Shown here in pieces: positions 62,642 through 64,000 of a stretch of DNA of 64,000 bases. The stretch lies in NCBI RefSeq assembly GCF_003202035.1, contig NZ_QJKC01000018.1, positions 1 to 64,000 of the forward strand, given 5' to 3'. The notes under the pieces were generated by a model. It was not told the DNA's origin, did no database searches, and was given only the letters and a program-made list of their open reading frames with translations. A program made the translations under genes and the position numbers. Source of the DNA: Aquitalea magnusonii (GTDB lineage: Bacteria; Pseudomonadota; Gammaproteobacteria; Burkholderiales; Chromobacteriaceae). How positions within the stretch are numbered: the first letter of the stretch is position 1; every line of letters starts with the position of its first letter.

Positions 62642-62946
62642 GAGGTCGGTCCTTTCGATGTGTCAGAGGGTGCTGCAGGAGAATCGGGGATGGCCGGCGG
62701 CTTGTAGCGCTGTGCACCGCAGGTGGCCGCCAGCAGGGCGCTCACGCCTAGGGAGTAGGTGGCCAGGTCAAAGGGTTTGCCGGTGATGAAGCTGGTCACC
62801 ACCAGGGCGATGCCGACGATGAATGCCACCGTGGCGGCGGTGTTCACCGTGTCGAAGCTCTTGCCGTATTCGTCGGTGGTGCAGTCCTTCAGCACGCGGC
62901 CAGCCGTGGCGAAGGGCGACAGCAGCAGGGCGAGTAGCTTGCTCAT
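62638..62946 (-). CDS. Small phage membrane protein (possible holin)
   Basis: A 102-aa protein with two hydrophobic segments (AATVAFIVGIALVVTSFIT and ATYSLGVSALLAATCGA) and a charged Pro/Ser-rich tail. Size, topology and position near a GH19 endolysin suggest a holin, but the family is not recognised. It overlaps both neighbours by 4 bp. Confidence 0.55.
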   Translation of the reverse strand: MSKLLALLLSPFATAGRVLKDCTTDEYGKSFDTVNTAATVAFIVGIALVVTSFITGKPFDLATYSLGVSALLAATCGAQRYKPPAIPDSPAAPSDTSKGPTS

Positions 62947-63515
62947 GCGGTTTTCACCTCATCGCCGTGGTGCAGAATCTGGGAGGAGGTGAAGCGGCAG
63001 CCTTTGCGGCCGTACTTCTCGCCCAGCACCAGCGGGAAGGGCATGGCATGCATGCCGGCATCCTTGCCGGTGTGATGCTCCTTGCAGAGCACGCGACCAT
63101 TCACCAGCATGTTGTCGACGAACTTGTAGGGGTCAGCCGGAACGCGGATGGTGACCTGCTCGACGGTGTTGTCTTCCCAGGTGACGGCGTAGGTCTGGGT
63201 GGTCGAGCCATCCCAGAAATCTTCCCAGTCGAACTGGCGCGCGGCGTCGCCATACTCACCGGCCATGCAGTCGGCCTGCACCAGCTCGAAGTCGATCATC
63301 TCGGCCAGGCTGCGCTCGATGGGGTGATGGTGGGTTTCCAGCGGGTGGCCGGACTCGGCGGCCGTGCGTCGGCATACCCAGCAGCGGTTATCAACTGCCA
63401 CGCGCTGCTTGTGGGTGCGGGCATAGATGGGCGTCTCCGTGCGCGGCGCATGGCCGGGCAGTTCGACATCCACCGTCAGGGTTTCCACTTCTTCGTGGGT
63501 CTGGGTGACATCCAT
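62943..63515 (-). CDS. HNH/treble-clef-like phage protein
   Basis: A 190-aa protein. RCWVCRR, then ETHHHPIE, and later VLCKEHHTG give a Cys-x2-Cys ... His-His-His ... Cys-x2-His-His pattern, as in HNH or zinc-finger proteins of phages. The spacing between the halves is long (~100 residues), so nuclease activity is uncertain. The start is ATG 63515 (MDVTQTHEEV) with GGAG seven bases upstream. It lies between endolysin and holin candidates. Confidence 0.6.
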   Translation of the reverse strand: MDVTQTHEEVETLTVDVELPGHAPRTETPIYARTHKQRVAVDNRCWVCRRTAAESGHPLETHHHPIERSLAEMIDFELVQADCMAGEYGDAARQFDWEDFWDGSTTQTYAVTWEDNTVEQVTIRVPADPYKFVDNMLVNGRVLCKEHHTGKDAGMHAMPFPLVLGEKYGRKGCRFTSSQILHHGDEVKTA

Positions 63516-63581
63516 TTTCAGGCTCCAGAAATGCAAAACCCCGCACATGGCGGGGTGTGGGTTGCACATTAAATTGTGTGG

Positions 63582-64000
63582 TCAGGCCGGAATGGCCTTG
63601 AGGGCGGCAGCGTAGAGCGCCTGCCGGTCAGCCAGCCCGTTGGTACCGCCGTTGATTCGGCGCGTGATGGTCAGGAAGTCGCTGGCATCGGCCAGGGCAT
63701 TGAGTCCGCGGCTGAACCAGTACTCCCCGGCGGACATGGCGGCGTTCGCCGGTACTTCCAGCTGCTCGGGATGGTTGAGTAGGTCCAGGCCAAGGGCAAC
63801 GCCCATCAGCCGGTGATTGTCGAAGCCAGTTACCTGTATCAGGCCATGACCAGCCCACCAACGGCCCGGGGTTGAGCCGTGAGCTTTAGCTATAGAAATG
63901 GCCTGCGGCTTGGTATTGCCAAGGTCCGCCCGGCCATCGTAGCCACGCTGCTGCGCCGTCGGCCCCCAGATCTCGCGCACATAGACTAGGTGACCGGACT
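63582..64000 (-). CDS. GH19-type endolysin (partial, runs off the window)
   Basis: The visible 138 codons are the C-terminal part of a glycoside hydrolase family 19 (chitinase-like) lysozyme. Recognisable are the glycine-rich region GRWWAGHGLIQVTGFDNHRLMG and GEYWFSRGLNALAD. The frame stays open to position 64000 (SGHLVYVREIWGP), so the gene starts outside; a GTG at 63980 is internal. It would degrade peptidoglycan in phage lysis. Confidence 0.82.
   Translation of the reverse strand, partial: SGHLVYVREIWGPTAQQRGYDGRADLGNTKPQAISIAKAHGSTPGRWWAGHGLIQVTGFDNHRLMGVALGLDLLNHPEQLEVPANAAMSAGEYWFSRGLNALADASDFLTITRRINGGTNGLADRQALYAAALKAIPA

Overview
The window looks like a chromosome segment of a GC-rich betaproteobacterium, most likely Neisseriales/Chromobacteriaceae (Chromobacterium, Aquitalea or Vogesella type). 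The basis is the gene content (SuhB, TrmJ, FNR/HemN, NsrR/Hmp, CioAB, type IV minor pilins, an IS30-type transposase); no rRNA or tRNA is present to settle the genus.

Positions 1-400 hold the edge of an IS30-family element that abuts a dispersed intergenic repeat. Positions 403-24511 form a nearly complete choline/glycine-betaine catabolic island: choline ABC transporter (choV, choW, choX) with the AraC-type regulator GbdR; glycine betaine demethylase (gbcAB); dimethylglycine demethylase (dgcAB) with its own electron-transfer flavoprotein; a DUF5943/V4R-type protein; an orphan betaine-binding protein; a dipeptidase; heterotetrameric sarcosine oxidase (soxBDAG); and divergent purU. The first two steps (betB, betA) lie 15 kb further on, at 39751-43130. 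Together they run choline to betaine aldehyde to betaine to dimethylglycine to sarcosine to glycine. A motif GTCG-N6-GACA occurs upstream of four of these units and is my candidate GbdR operator.

Positions 24.7-26.1 kb carry a secreted protein, a cytochrome c and a GFA-family protein. Positions 26.3-30.3 kb hold an AT-rich minor-pilin operon whose last gene encodes an oversized 684-aa PilX-like prepilin; no pilY1 is visible. Positions 30.3-39.5 kb are an accessory hot spot: several copies of a multi-hairpin repeat, two C4-type antisense RNA elements (one in front of an antirepressor-like gene), slyD, a stand-alone FtsK-gamma-like protein, a WYL regulator with two uncharacterised genes (the last one AT-rich), and a TacA/TacT-type toxin-antitoxin pair.

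Positions 43.2-60 kb are mostly core functions: a small gene with ArfA-like non-stop architecture, a chemoreceptor, hmp and nsrR with two NsrR boxes, hemN and fnr with a shared FNR box, a flavodoxin-fold protein, a DUF1853 protein, trmJ, suhB with a BoxA-like leader, a MarR-controlled efflux pump, a periplasmic binding protein, ugpQ, and cioAB behind a GbsR-type regulator. Positions 60.4-64 kb are the edge of a prophage (phosphoesterase, DUF1353, lipoprotein, small membrane protein, HNH-like protein, GH19 endolysin) running off the window.
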